The position numbers and the translations under genes were made by a program. The notes under the pieces are model-generated. The model was given only the letters and a program-made list of their open reading frames with translations. It had not been told where the DNA came from and searched no databases. Positions 14,663 to 23,583 of a stretch of 46,863 nt of DNA are shown here, one piece after another. Each line of letters opens with the position of its first letter. Position 1 is the stretch's first letter. The stretch comes from Ferrimonas aestuarii (GTDB lineage Bacteria > Pseudomonadota > Gammaproteobacteria > Enterobacterales > Shewanellaceae), in assembly GCF_005116665.1 (NCBI RefSeq), contig NZ_SWCJ01000028.1, positions 1 through 46,863 of the forward strand, read 5' to 3'.

Positions 14663-17600
14663 GGGGCACCTCCTTGGCATTGGCGGCTTTTTTGCGATCA
14701 AAGATGCTGATCACCACCACGAAGAACAGCGGCACAAACAGCACCCCCAATAGGGTGGCAGAGACCACACCGCCCACCACACCGGTACCAACCGCGTTCT
14801 GGGCGCCAGAGCCTGCACCGCTATTGAGTGCCAGTGGCAATACTCCCATACCGAAAGCCAGTGATGTCATGAGGATAGGCCGCAATCGAATCCGCGCCGC
14901 GTGCAGCGTTGCCTTCATTAAGCTGTCTCCTTGGTCGTAGAACGCTTTGGCAAATTCCACAATCATAATGGCGTTCTTGGAGCCCAGGCCGATGGTTGTC
15001 AATAAACCCACTTGGAAGTAGACGTCGTTAGCCAGATTGAACAACCCGGTGGCGGTAACGGCGCCCAGCAGGGCCAGTGGCACCACCAAAATCACTGAGA
15101 ATGGAACGGCCCAGTTCTCATAGAGCGCCGCTAAGGCGAGGAAAACCACCAGAATGGATAGGGCGTACAATGCGCCCGCTTGACCGCCAGCTTGACGCTC
15201 TTGATAGGAGAGGCCGGTCCATTCGATGGCAACACCTGGTGGCAGTTTGGAGACGATTTTTTCAATCTCCATCATGGCTTCACCACTGCTGATTCCTGGC
15301 GCCGGTTGACCATTGATCTGAACTGCGGAAACGCCGTTATAACGTTCAAGACGAGGCGAGCCATAGCCCCATTCGCCGCTGGCAAATACCCGCATTGCAA
15401 CCATTTCGCCATCGGCATTGCGCACTTTCCAGTCCATGATGTCTTCTGGATTCATTCGGTATTTGCTGAGGGATTGCGCGTACACCTTTTTCACTCGCCC
15501 TCGGTCAACGAAATCGTTGATGTAGCTACTACCAAAGGCGGTTGCTAAGGTGGCATTGATGTCGTTGATGGACACCCCTAATGCGCGGGCTTTCAACTGA
15601 TCAATTTTGAGCTGATACTGTGGAGTATCGAACAGGCCGTTGGGACGTACGTTGGCCAGCTTAGGTTTTTGCCCGGCCATGCCCAGTAACTGCAGTTCTG
15701 CTTGCACCAAGCCCGCGTGACCGAGTCCGCCTCGGTCTTGCAGATAGAAATCAAAGCCCACAGCGTTACCCAGTTCAATGATCGGAGGCGGGGCAAAGGC
15801 GAACACGAAGGCTTCCGATATCTGCGAAAATGCTCCCATGGCGCGGCCGACGATGGCGTTGACCTTCTCTTGTACCTCATCTCGCTTGTCGAAGTCTTTC
15901 AAGGTGAGGAACATCATGCCGGTGTTGGCTCCTGAGCCAGCAAAACTGAAGCCAGCGACGGAGAATACCGACTCCACCAACTCCTTCTCTTGCTCGAGGT
16001 AGTAGTCCTCAACCTGACCAATTACCTCAAGGGTTTGCTCCTGAGTTGCTCCTGCGGGCAGCTGCATCATGGTCATCATGATCCCTTGATCTTCATCGGG
16101 TAAAAAGCCGGTGGGCAAGCGAAGGAACAGCAGCCCCATCACGCCGGTAATGGCTAGATAGACCAGCATAAAGCGGACTTTACGGTTGCAGATGATGTCC
16201 ACCGCGCCCACGTACTTGTTGGTCAGCTTTTCGAAGTTACGGTTAAACCAACCGGCAAATCCCTTTTTCTCTTCGTGCCCATGGTTGTCTTTTAGCAAGC
16301 TGATGCACAGGGTTGGCGTCAAAATGATGGCCACCATCACCGACAGGGATACGGCGGTAACAATGGTGATGGAGAACTGTCGGTAGATGGTACCGGTGGA
16401 GCCAGCAAAAAACGCCATCGGAATAAACACCGCCGACAGCACCAAACCAATGCCGACTAGTGCGCTGGTGATCTCGTGCATCGATTTGATGGTGGCTTCT
16501 CTGGGGGACAGCCCTTCCTCCTCCATGATCCGTTCGACGTTCTCTACCACCACAATGGCGTCGTCCACCAACAGGCCGATGGCCAAAACCAGGGCGAACA
16601 TGGTGAGTGTGTTGACCGAATAGCCCAGAGCCAACAGCACAGCAAGGGTGCCTAACACCACAATGGGAACGGCGATGGTAGGAATGAGTGTGGCGCGAAG
16701 GTTTTGCAGGAACAGCAGCATTACCAGAAACACCAGTGCCACCGCTTCAAACAGGGTGTGCACAACCCCTTCAATGGAGATGGAGATGAACGGAGTGGTG
16801 TCATAGGGGTACACCACTTTGAGTCCTGCTGGGAAAAAGGGCCGCAGCTCGTCCAGTTTGGCTCGCACGGCTTCGGCGGTGTTCAGGGCGTTCTTGCCGG
16901 TGGCTAAGCTGATGGACATCCCTGCAGCGGGTAACTTGTTAAAGTGCGCTTCGGTTTGGTAGCTGGCGGAGCCAAGCTCTACTGTTGCCACGTCTTCCAG
17001 TAACACTTGCGAGCCATCGGTATTCACCTTGAGCAGGATCTGTTTGAACTGGCTGACGGTAGTCAATCGCGATTGCGAGGTGATGGTGGCGTTGAGCTCC
17101 TGCCCCGGTTGAGCCGGCGAGGCACCAAGTTGACCTGCGGAAACCTGAGCGTTTTGCTCCTGCACCGCAGCGATGACGTCCGAGGGCATCAGGTTGTAGC
17201 TTTCCAACTTGAACGGGTCGAGCCAGATGCGCATGGCGTACTCCGCACCAAACAGCTGGGTTTGGCCTACGCCATCGACTCGGCTTAGGGGATCGAGCAC
17301 GCTGGAGGCGATAAAATCCGCCAGATCGGCATTGTCCATGCTGCCATCTTCAGACACAAAGCCCAGTACCATCAAAAATGAGGTGGCGGCTTTCTCTACT
17401 TTAACCCCTTGGGCTTGTACCTCCACGGGGAGCAATGGTGTGGCGGCAGAGAGTTTGTTTTGCACCTGAACCTGAGCGATGTCGGGGTCGGTGCCGTTGG
17501 CGAAGGTTAGCGTCGTGGTGATGTTACCAAAAGAGTCCGAGGTGGAGGCCATGTACATCAGGTTATCCAGCCCTTTCATCTGCTGCTCAATCACCTGAGT

Positions 17601-17783
17601 CACAGAGTCCTCGGCGGTTTTGGCAGAAGCCCCAGGGTAGAAAGCCGTCACCTGAATGGCCGGTGGTGCCACCGGAGGATATTGAGCCACAGGCAGAGCG
17701 ATGATGGACAAAACCCCTGCCAACATCACTAAGATGGCCAGTACCCATGCAAATACGGGTCGATTAATGAAAAACAGCGCCAT
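14652..17783 (-). CDS. RND inner-membrane multidrug transporter (HAE1, AcrB/MexB type), 1043 aa
   Basis: Starts MALFFINRPVFAWVLAILVMLAG as AcrB homologues do and has 12 membrane helices with two large periplasmic loops. The proton-relay pair Asp-Asp is in TM4 (LAIGLLVDDAIVVVENVERI) and the relay Lys in TM10 (GLGSKNAIMIVEFAK). Length is normal for the family (AcrB 1049). Functions as a trimeric drug/proton antiporter with the MFP and OMF on either side. Its start overlaps the MFP stop codon by one base. Substrates cannot be told from sequence alone. Confidence 0.97.
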   Translation of the reverse strand: MALFFINRPVFAWVLAILVMLAGVLSIIALPVAQYPPVAPPAIQVTAFYPGASAKTAEDSVTQVIEQQMKGLDNLMYMASTSDSFGNITTTLTFANGTDPDIAQVQVQNKLSAATPLLPVEVQAQGVKVEKAATSFLMVLGFVSEDGSMDNADLADFIASSVLDPLSRVDGVGQTQLFGAEYAMRIWLDPFKLESYNLMPSDVIAAVQEQNAQVSAGQLGASPAQPGQELNATITSQSRLTTVSQFKQILLKVNTDGSQVLLEDVATVELGSASYQTEAHFNKLPAAGMSISLATGKNALNTAEAVRAKLDELRPFFPAGLKVVYPYDTTPFISISIEGVVHTLFEAVALVFLVMLLFLQNLRATLIPTIAVPIVVLGTLAVLLALGYSVNTLTMFALVLAIGLLVDDAIVVVENVERIMEEEGLSPREATIKSMHEITSALVGIGLVLSAVFIPMAFFAGSTGTIYRQFSITIVTAVSLSVMVAIILTPTLCISLLKDNHGHEEKKGFAGWFNRNFEKLTNKYVGAVDIICNRKVRFMLVYLAITGVMGLLFLRLPTGFLPDEDQGIMMTMMQLPAGATQEQTLEVIGQVEDYYLEQEKELVESVFSVAGFSFAGSGANTGMMFLTLKDFDKRDEVQEKVNAIVGRAMGAFSQISEAFVFAFAPPPIIELGNAVGFDFYLQDRGGLGHAGLVQAELQLLGMAGQKPKLANVRPNGLFDTPQYQLKIDQLKARALGVSINDINATLATAFGSSYINDFVDRGRVKKVYAQSLSKYRMNPEDIMDWKVRNADGEMVAMRVFASGEWGYGSPRLERYNGVSAVQINGQPAPGISSGEAMMEIEKIVSKLPPGVAIEWTGLSYQERQAGGQAGALYALSILVVFLALAALYENWAVPFSVILVVPLALLGAVTATGLFNLANDVYFQVGLLTTIGLGSKNAIMIVEFAKAFYDQGDSLMKATLHAARIRLRPILMTSLAFGMGVLPLALNSGAGSGAQNAVGTGVVGGVVSATLLGVLFVPLFFVVVISIFDRKKAANAKEVPHES

Positions 17784-18970
17784 TATTGCTCCTTAGCGGC
17801 TTTGGCCACATAAGGAACCGGATTGGCTACCGGCGCACCGGGGCGAACAAACTGCAGGCCCTCGGCAATAACGCGGTCGCCAGCATTGAGGCCTTTGGTG
17901 ACCAACCATTGGTTGTTGATCATCTCCTCAGTTTCAACGGGCCTGACCTCGACCACGTTGTCGGCGTTGATCACGCTGACCTGCGCCTGTCCCCTTGGCG
18001 TGCGGGACAGGGCTTTGGCGGGGATCAGAATCGCTTTATGATCGATGCCTCGCGGCAGGGTGGCGCGCACAAACATGCCTGGAAGTAGGGTGTTGTTGGG
18101 GTTTTCAAAGGACAGCCTCAGTACAAATGAGCCGGTGGTCTGGTCGATGTTGACGTCAGAGAACAGGAACTTACCGCCAAAAGGATAGACACTGTCATCT
18201 TCTAAGGTCAGTTGAATGTCACTGAGCTCGCCCTCTTCTCGAGAGAAGGCTCCTGACTGTAAGCCGCGGTTAAAGGCCAGCAGTTCGTTACTGGATGCGG
18301 TGATGTCCACGTACATGGGGTCGTAGGTTTGCACCGTGACCAGCGCCGATGCCTGATTGGCGGTAACCAGAGCACCCTCTGTAACCGTAGAGCGCCCAAT
18401 TCGGCCAGAAATTGGTGAGGTTACTTTGGTGTAATCTAGGTTGATGCGCGCGGTTTCGATGGCGGCTTTGGCGATGGCCACATCGGACTCCGCTTGCTGG
18501 AAGTTGGCTAGGGCGTCGTCAAAGTCCTGCCGTGATACCGCATTTTGTTTGACTAGGCGCTCATAACGCGCGGCGCGATTTTGCGCGGTGGCGAGATTGG
18601 CATTGGCTTTTTGAAGATCTGATTTGGCGCTTCGAAATGCCACTTCAAATGGCTCAGGATCAATTTGATACAGAGGTTGGCCTTTTTCGATTAAGGCGCC
18701 CTCGGTGAACAGCTGCTTAAGAATGATGCCTCCCACCTGAGGCCGCACCTCTGCAATGAACGAGGCCACGGTGCGCCCTGGCATCTGATCCTTAAGTTCG
18801 ATGGCTTGAAGCTTCACTTCAACAAATCGAATCTCAGGTGGTGGCGGAGCGCTTTGAGCTTGCTGCTCTGCGGGTTTGCAGCCCCCGAGCAGTAAGCTCA
18901 GTGCGACCAAGGTACTGCCAATCGCTAGCCTGCTTCGGCCAACCGCGTATCTAGAATCTTGTGTAGCCAT
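17783..18970 (-). CDS. RND efflux periplasmic adaptor lipoprotein (AcrA/MexA type), 395 aa
   Basis: Lipobox LGGC at about residue 31, preceded by a slightly long N-terminus. Then the split barrel-sandwich (VRPQVGGIILKQLFTEGALIEKGQ...DYTKVTSPISGRIGRSTVTEGALV) with an alpha-helical hairpin between the halves (LQKANANLATAQNRAARYERL), and beta-barrel and membrane-proximal domains. It bridges the pump and the outer-membrane channel. First gene of the three-gene operon, 91 bases after the TetR gene on the same strand. Confidence 0.96.
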   Translation of the reverse strand: MATQDSRYAVGRSRLAIGSTLVALSLLLGGCKPAEQQAQSAPPPPEIRFVEVKLQAIELKDQMPGRTVASFIAEVRPQVGGIILKQLFTEGALIEKGQPLYQIDPEPFEVAFRSAKSDLQKANANLATAQNRAARYERLVKQNAVSRQDFDDALANFQQAESDVAIAKAAIETARINLDYTKVTSPISGRIGRSTVTEGALVTANQASALVTVQTYDPMYVDITASSNELLAFNRGLQSGAFSREEGELSDIQLTLEDDSVYPFGGKFLFSDVNIDQTTGSFVLRLSFENPNNTLLPGMFVRATLPRGIDHKAILIPAKALSRTPRGQAQVSVINADNVVEVRPVETEEMINNQWLVTKGLNAGDRVIAEGLQFVRPGAPVANPVPYVAKAAKEQ

Positions 18971-18983
18971 TAACCCGCCTCTG

Positions 18984-19029
18984 TTCTGAGATGCTGTTAT
19001 TGACTGAAAAGTATAGTAACAACTGAAAA
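18984..19029 (-). promoter_or_regulatory. Probable promoter of the RND operon
   Basis: On the minus strand TATACT makes a good -10 box. ACTGAAAA occurs at 19002-19009 and again at 19022-19029, exactly 20 bp apart, flanking that box, and TGTTA/TAACA form an outer dyad. Two helical turns apart suggests a regulator contact. The -35 is weak. Confidence 0.4.
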
Positions 19030-19061
19030 TGGCAGGAGATTGATTTTAAATTGATTGCTAT

Positions 19062-19631
19062 TTACGACATGGCTTCTTTTAAACAGGCTTGGCTTAGGCG
19101 ATGAATCACCTTGGCAATCTCTTCGCTGGAGTATCTGCCTTTCTGTTCAACCATGAGCACCAAGTTGTCAAAATAGATGGCGGCAATGGTGGTGGCGATC
19201 AGTGGCAGCGGTAAATTGAATTGATTTTCGTCAAACTGCGCCGCTAAGCGTTGGTTGATTTGCTCCGTAAAACGTTGTCGGAGCTGGTTAAACGCGCTGT
19301 CTTTGTCGTTGCCGAGTTTATAGAGCATGCTGCGCCTGAAACCACTGATACGACTAATGCGTTCTAGAAACGCGATAAGCTGAGGCCGCGGCTGGGCATG
19401 GTGCCAATCTTGAGCGGATTCCAGCCCTGACAACATCTCATCAAATAATGGCCGGTGCATTGCCAACAACAGATCCAGCTTTCGATTGAAGTGGCGATAG
19501 AAGGTGGTTCTTCCAACTCCGGCACGTTTGACGATGTCGCTAATGGAAAGGTCGCGGTAGTCTTGCTGGCGCAGTTGCTGTTGGAATACAGCGACGATCT
19601 TCAAGGCAACTTTTGATGAGGTGGTAGTCAT
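19062..19631 (-). CDS. TetR/AcrR family transcriptional regulator, 189 aa
   Basis: The N-terminal helix-turn-helix (LSISDIVKRAGVGRTTFYRHFNRKLDLLLAM) is a textbook TetR domain, followed by an all-helical ligand domain of about 130 residues. It lies immediately upstream of the efflux operon on the same strand, so it is the likely repressor of that operon and of itself. ATG at 19631 is preferred over TTG at 19637. Inverted repeats at 19687-19705 and 19721-19735 may be its operators. Confidence 0.92.
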   Translation of the reverse strand: MTTTSSKVALKIVAVFQQQLRQQDYRDLSISDIVKRAGVGRTTFYRHFNRKLDLLLAMHRPLFDEMLSGLESAQDWHHAQPRPQLIAFLERISRISGFRRSMLYKLGNDKDSAFNQLRQRFTEQINQRLAAQFDENQFNLPLPLIATTIAAIYFDNLVLMVEQKGRYSSEEIAKVIHRLSQACLKEAMS

Positions 19632-19686
19632 GGGCAAGACTCTTGTGAACGGCCCTCAAGCATAAGGAGTCCTGTGCTTACCGCAA

Positions 19687-19735
19687 CCATTTTTACCGTA
19701 AATGGAACAGTGAGCGGCATCTGTACCGTTTACAG
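19687..19735. promoter_or_regulatory. Inverted repeats upstream of tetR gene, candidate operators
   Basis: CCATTT-N7-AAATGG (19687-19705, with TTTACCGTAAA inside) and CTGTA-N5-TACAG (19721-19735, CTGTACCGTTTACAG) both contain ACCGT at the centre. The second overlaps the end of the GNAT gene. Confidence 0.45.
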
Positions 19736-20233
19736 CGTTTTTATCATCCACACATCGCAGCCGCGGTGTTCGCTGGCGGCCAGTGGTGCGTCTAAGTGGG
19801 TAAATCCCAGTTGTTGATAGAGCTCAATGGCGGTCGTCATGGTTTTTAGGGTATCCAGATAGCAGCGGCGAAAATTTTGCTCTTTGGCAAAGGCGAGGCA
19901 GGCCAAAGTGAGAGCTTTACCGATGCCGCGGCCACGACCTTGTGGCAACAGAAACAGCTTTTTGAGTTCGCAGGTGTGAAGGCTGCCTTGAAACGGCGCT
20001 ACGCCGCAACCGCCGACCACCAAGCCATTCATTGTCGCCACCAGATAGCAGCTATTGTGGTTGTCGTTAGCGCCTTGGCCATAATGAGCGCTCATGGCCA
20101 ACACTTCCGCATCTGAGGGGCCAAAGCCATCGCCGATGGCACCGAATTCGGCACCAACCTGCTTGATGATTCTGCAAATTTCGGCATCGTCGCTTGGTTG
20201 GATTGGACGAATGGTGACAGGGTTTGATTTCAT
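19730..20233 (-). CDS. GNAT family N-acetyltransferase, 167 aa
   Basis: Motif A of the acetyl-CoA site is LFLLPQGRGRGIGKALTLACLAFA, followed by YLDTLKTMTTAIELYQQLGFTHL, both typical of GNAT enzymes. The start ATG at 20233 overlaps the TGA of the gene before it (ATGA), so it is chosen over a start 21 codons upstream. Translational coupling suggests a shared task with the deoxyribosyltransferase-like protein. Substrate unknown. Confidence 0.9.
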   Translation of the reverse strand: MKSNPVTIRPIQPSDDAEICRIIKQVGAEFGAIGDGFGPSDAEVLAMSAHYGQGANDNHNSCYLVATMNGLVVGGCGVAPFQGSLHTCELKKLFLLPQGRGRGIGKALTLACLAFAKEQNFRRCYLDTLKTMTTAIELYQQLGFTHLDAPLAASEHRGCDVWMIKTL

Positions 20234-20583
20234 GGTCGTGTGCTTGCGCTCGAGTGAATTAAGTCGATGAGTTGATTGACGGATTTGACGCCACAAATCA
20301 GGTGAGTGATGTCTGGGTCGCTAATGGGCTCTAAGGCGTATATCGGTTTATCTACTCCCAGGGCGTAGCCGATGTCTAGGGTGACGCTTTTGCCCACATA
20401 GCCATCGAAGTTGACGATAAAGGTGATGTCGGATTGGTCGATACGCTGCAGGCAACCCTCAATGCCTTGGTTGGCATCGGGCGAGGACAGCAAGCACTCA
20501 ATCTGGGCGTCGATAAACTGTTGTTGAATCTTTCGTAACGTGCCGTAGTGTTTGAAGCTACCGGCGAGGTATACCTTGGTCAT
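20230..20583 (-). CDS. Nucleoside 2-deoxyribosyltransferase-like protein, 117 aa
   Basis: The fold signature VYLAGSF at the start and DGYVGKSVTLDIGYALGVDKPIYAL in the middle fit the Nuc_deoxyrib_tr family, whose members cleave or exchange N-glycosidic bonds of (deoxy)nucleosides or nucleotides. The protein is short compared with the ~150 residues of typical members. A Glu/Asp nucleophile candidate is Asp in TLDIGYA. It is 23 bases after the LysR gene and overlaps the GNAT gene by four bases, forming a small likely operon. The true substrate is unknown. Confidence 0.75.
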   Translation of the reverse strand: MTKVYLAGSFKHYGTLRKIQQQFIDAQIECLLSSPDANQGIEGCLQRIDQSDITFIVNFDGYVGKSVTLDIGYALGVDKPIYALEPISDPDITHLICGVKSVNQLIDLIHSSASTRP

Positions 20584-20606
20584 TATCCATTTGCCTATGT
20601 CAATCG

Positions 20607-21557
20607 TTAGGGGCGGTACATCTGTTGATAATTGGGTATGTGGCTCTCCCAGTAGGGCGGAGTGCCGATATGTTGCTGGGCAGCTTGGATGAACTCCCCA
20701 ATTAGTGGAGTGTGTTGCCGGTGCGGGTAGATGGCATAGATGCCGGTATCTCGCGTTGATAGGGCGTAGTCGGTCAAAATTGGCGTCAGTCCCATTTCAT
20801 GGATAGGGTATTGCAAATTGAACAGATCGATCAGTGCGTAACCTAGCCCTTCTTGTACGCCTTTGATCATCGATTGCACATCATTAACGACGTAGTTGCC
20901 ACGCATTTTAAGGTTGAGCCATTGTTTGCTACCAGGGGATGATGCAATTTGAAGGTGATCCAGGTGGATGTCGTCGTTGCCATAGATCACCGCCGGCAGC
21001 GTCAATAATTGCTCTGGCGTCTGAGGTGTGCCGTGCTTAGCAATGAACTGCTTGGATGCCACTAGGGCAAAATTGGTGTTGGCGATCTTTTTGGCGATGA
21101 GGTTGGAATCACTGAGGCGGCCAATACGAAAGGCCAGATCGATATGATCGGTGATGATGTTGGCACGGCGGTCATCAAGAATCAGCGACAGTTTTATCTC
21201 TGGGTAGCGTTTTAAAAACTGGGTAACCACGGGCTGGATATAAACCTGCCCGAAAAACACCGGTGCGGCGATGCGAATTCGCCCCTTGGGTTGGCTTTGG
21301 TAGGCATCCGCGATGTTATGGATCTGATTTAAGTTTTCCAGCATCAGTTCCGATTGCGCCAAAATATCTTGCCCAGCGGAGGTGAGCGAGATTGAGCGTG
21401 TCGAGCGATTTAGCAGCGTGACCCCAAGGGTGGCTTCCAACTTTTTTATCTGTTTGGACAATGAGGAGTTGTCCATTTGGTGCAATTTGGCGGCCTTTGC
21501 AAAGGAGCCAAGCTTTACCACATCGACAAATAGGGCCAGTTGGTTAGAGATAGACAT
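20607..21557 (-). CDS. LysR family transcriptional regulator, 316 aa
   Basis: N-terminal winged helix (FVDVVKLGSFAKAAKLHQMDNSSLSKQIKKLEATLGVTLLNRS) and a C-terminal periplasmic-binding-like effector domain beginning RIRIAAPVFFGQVYIQPVV, the subgroup similar to CrgA/DsdC-like regulators. It is divergent from the nuclease gene and is followed closely by the deoxyribosyltransferase-like and GNAT genes. The targets are unknown; the adjacent genes or a remote locus are possible. Confidence 0.92.
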   Translation of the reverse strand: MSISNQLALFVDVVKLGSFAKAAKLHQMDNSSLSKQIKKLEATLGVTLLNRSTRSISLTSAGQDILAQSELMLENLNQIHNIADAYQSQPKGRIRIAAPVFFGQVYIQPVVTQFLKRYPEIKLSLILDDRRANIITDHIDLAFRIGRLSDSNLIAKKIANTNFALVASKQFIAKHGTPQTPEQLLTLPAVIYGNDDIHLDHLQIASSPGSKQWLNLKMRGNYVVNDVQSMIKGVQEGLGYALIDLFNLQYPIHEMGLTPILTDYALSTRDTGIYAIYPHRQHTPLIGEFIQAAQQHIGTPPYWESHIPNYQQMYRP

Positions 21558-21707
21558 GACGCTGTCCTACAGAGAGCGCTTGATAGCGCGGTTCAAAGCT
21601 GGGGTTAACAATAGTGGATTACTAAATAAAATCATAGAGATCCTTGAAGCTCACCTCTAAAGCAAGTAGCGTCGACCCCAAATGATAACTGCCTCGTGTG
21701 TCACGCC

Positions 21708-22703
21708 ATGACTGAACTCACCCGTAAGCCGACTTTGCCTAACCTGTTTCAATTTGCCACTAGTGAAGCATCTCAAGATGCGGTTCTATGTTGGTTGTTA
21801 AGCTGGGCCAAGCCTGAATATGGCCATCTTGATCCACTTCTGCATCGCACTGCTTTGGACTTTATTGAGCGGATTTTTCATCTGCATTCGGTTTCTATGC
21901 CGAAGGTAATAAGCCGAGTTGAGGTGACACGACAAGATAACTACATCGATGTATTGTGTGTGCTTAACGATGAGTATGTGATTCTGATTGAAGATAAGAC
22001 TCACACAGAAGATCATTCTAATCAGCTGGTTAATTATCTTAACGAGGTGAGTGGTCGTGGTTATGAGCGCGACAAAGTGCTGCCTGTTTATTACAAAACC
22101 GAAGATCAAGGCTGTTATCGGCGGGTTGTAAAAAAAGGGTATCAACCCTTTACTCGGCCGATGATGTTGCAGGTGCTAAATCGCTACCCTGGTGATAACG
22201 CCATTGTGTTGGATTATCGAGCTTACCTGACCCATATTCAGCAACGCAGTGACAGTTATATAACGGAACCTGTAGAACGCTGGAGCCAGCGAGCTTGGAA
22301 AGGGTATTTTCTCTATCTTCAACGAGAGCTCGGGGTTGGGACATGGCGATATGTACCCAATAAAAACGGTGGTTTCATGGGGTTTTGGTGGCATTTTGTC
22401 GGTGACGATGATTGTGAGCAGTATCTTCAAATTGAAGAGAAAAAACTCTGCGTTAAGATTGGTGTCGCTGAAGCTTCGCAGCAAAAAGCGCTTCGACAGT
22501 TTTGGTATGAGAACGTCAAGGAGCGAGCCAAGACTTTTGCGCCTGCACAGTGGAGTAAGCCGCCAAGATTTGGAACCGGTGCTTGCATGACGGTGTATCA
22601 GTTTAAAGGGGACTTTCGAGTCGTGAATGACGATGGCCGGATCGATTTAGAGTCTACGTTGGCGAGGTTGAGGCAGTCTCAGCGGCTGTTGACGTCCATC
22701 TAA
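21708..22703 (+). CDS. Solitary PD-(D/E)XK nuclease superfamily protein, 331 aa
   Basis: N-terminal LFQFATSEASQDAVLCWLLSWA is the opening of the PDDEXK_4 family, with Glu20 as an early acidic site. The nuclease core has Asp81 (NYIDVLCV), then Glu95-Asp-Lys97 (VILIEDKTHT) and Gln106, the usual metal-binding and catalytic set. The C-terminal 150 residues are unassigned alpha/beta sequence. ATG at 21708 is chosen; GTG at 21696 is four codons upstream. No methylase, helicase or other defence gene lies beside it. A role in DNA repair or phage defence is possible but not shown. Confidence 0.82.
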   Translation: MTELTRKPTLPNLFQFATSEASQDAVLCWLLSWAKPEYGHLDPLLHRTALDFIERIFHLHSVSMPKVISRVEVTRQDNYIDVLCVLNDEYVILIEDKTHTEDHSNQLVNYLNEVSGRGYERDKVLPVYYKTEDQGCYRRVVKKGYQPFTRPMMLQVLNRYPGDNAIVLDYRAYLTHIQQRSDSYITEPVERWSQRAWKGYFLYLQRELGVGTWRYVPNKNGGFMGFWWHFVGDDDCEQYLQIEEKKLCVKIGVAEASQQKALRQFWYENVKERAKTFAPAQWSKPPRFGTGACMTVYQFKGDFRVVNDDGRIDLESTLARLRQSQRLLTSI

Positions 22704-22711
22704 GGCCAGAT

Positions 22712-23119
22712 TTAATGAGCTCGGTTGTCTGTTGCGCTGCCCCGTAAGTGATTTGCCAGCAGTTTCGAGAGCCCCGTGAAGAGTAAGATGCCGATTATAT
22801 CCGCGATAAAGTCCAACATATCCAGAGTTCGGCTGGGAATAAAATGTTGGCTAAGTTCTTCGATAGCCACAAAAACAGTGACCAAAGCCGTTCCCCAATA
22901 GAGGGGCAGTCGATTAACGCTTAGGACGCGAAACCCCAAAGCTAAGTTAGCAAGCAGGGTAAGTGTGCCAAACAGCAATAGATGGCCAACTTTATCCCCA
23001 TAGGGGATCATTTTTACCAATTGGAACAAGACATTTGGCTGTCCAGTATTGGCGAGATAGATCACCCACAAAATAAAGCAGAAGAATCCGGCAGCCAGGA
23101 AAGTGACAAACTTATTCAT
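22712..23119 (-). CDS. VanZ-like membrane protein, 135 aa
   Basis: Four membrane helices with the family motifs DKVGHLLLFGTLTLL after the first helix and ELSQHFIPSRTLDMLDFIADIIGI near the end. Members of this family include VanZ of teicoplanin resistance, but most chromosomal copies have no known task. It overlaps nothing; the convergent nuclease gene ends eight bases away. Confidence 0.88.
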   Translation of the reverse strand: MNKFVTFLAAGFFCFILWVIYLANTGQPNVLFQLVKMIPYGDKVGHLLLFGTLTLLANLALGFRVLSVNRLPLYWGTALVTVFVAIEELSQHFIPSRTLDMLDFIADIIGILLFTGLSKLLANHLRGSATDNRAH

Positions 23120-23256
23120 TGGGTGAGTTCGCAGCGGTAATACAGGGCAATAAACACTAACGTTCAGATCCGGAAATTGCCACTATCTAGAGCTAAATCG
23201 CAGACTTTTTCTTACAGCTGGGTCAAATTAAGGAATCTGAAATGTAAGGAGAGATC

Positions 23257-23562
23257 ATGTACGCGGTGTTGTTTGAAGTGGTGCCCAAAGCAGACGGCAA
23301 AGCAGAATACTTGGAGCTTGCCGCTCAGCTGCGCCCGTTGTTGGAAGGCCAGCCTGGTTTTATCTCTATTGAGCGTTTCCAGAGCCTTGTTGAGCAAAAT
23401 AAGTTACTTAGCCTGTCGTATTGGGACTCTGAAGCCGCCATTGCTGACTGGAAAGCTCAGATGAACCATCAATTGGCACAGCAGCAGGGAAAAGCGCGCC
23501 TGTTCGATACCTACCGGATTCGCGTAGCCAAAGTGGAACGAGAGTATCAGATGGGCCATTAA
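23257..23562 (+). CDS. Antibiotic biosynthesis monooxygenase (ABM) domain protein, 101 aa
   Basis: Single ferredoxin-like ABM domain: MYAVLFEVVPKADGKAEYLELAAQL, then QPGFISIERFQS, then LLSLSYWDSEAAIADWKA and the RHxxAQxxG-like helix (NHQLAQQQGKARLFDTYRI). Proteins of this kind form dimers and may oxidise quinols or other small aromatics, or have no oxygenase activity at all. AAGGAG precedes the ATG. Convergent with the MarR gene. Confidence 0.88.
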   Translation: MYAVLFEVVPKADGKAEYLELAAQLRPLLEGQPGFISIERFQSLVEQNKLLSLSYWDSEAAIADWKAQMNHQLAQQQGKARLFDTYRIRVAKVEREYQMGH

Positions 23563-23583
23563 TCGCGGGGGCGACAACTCGCT

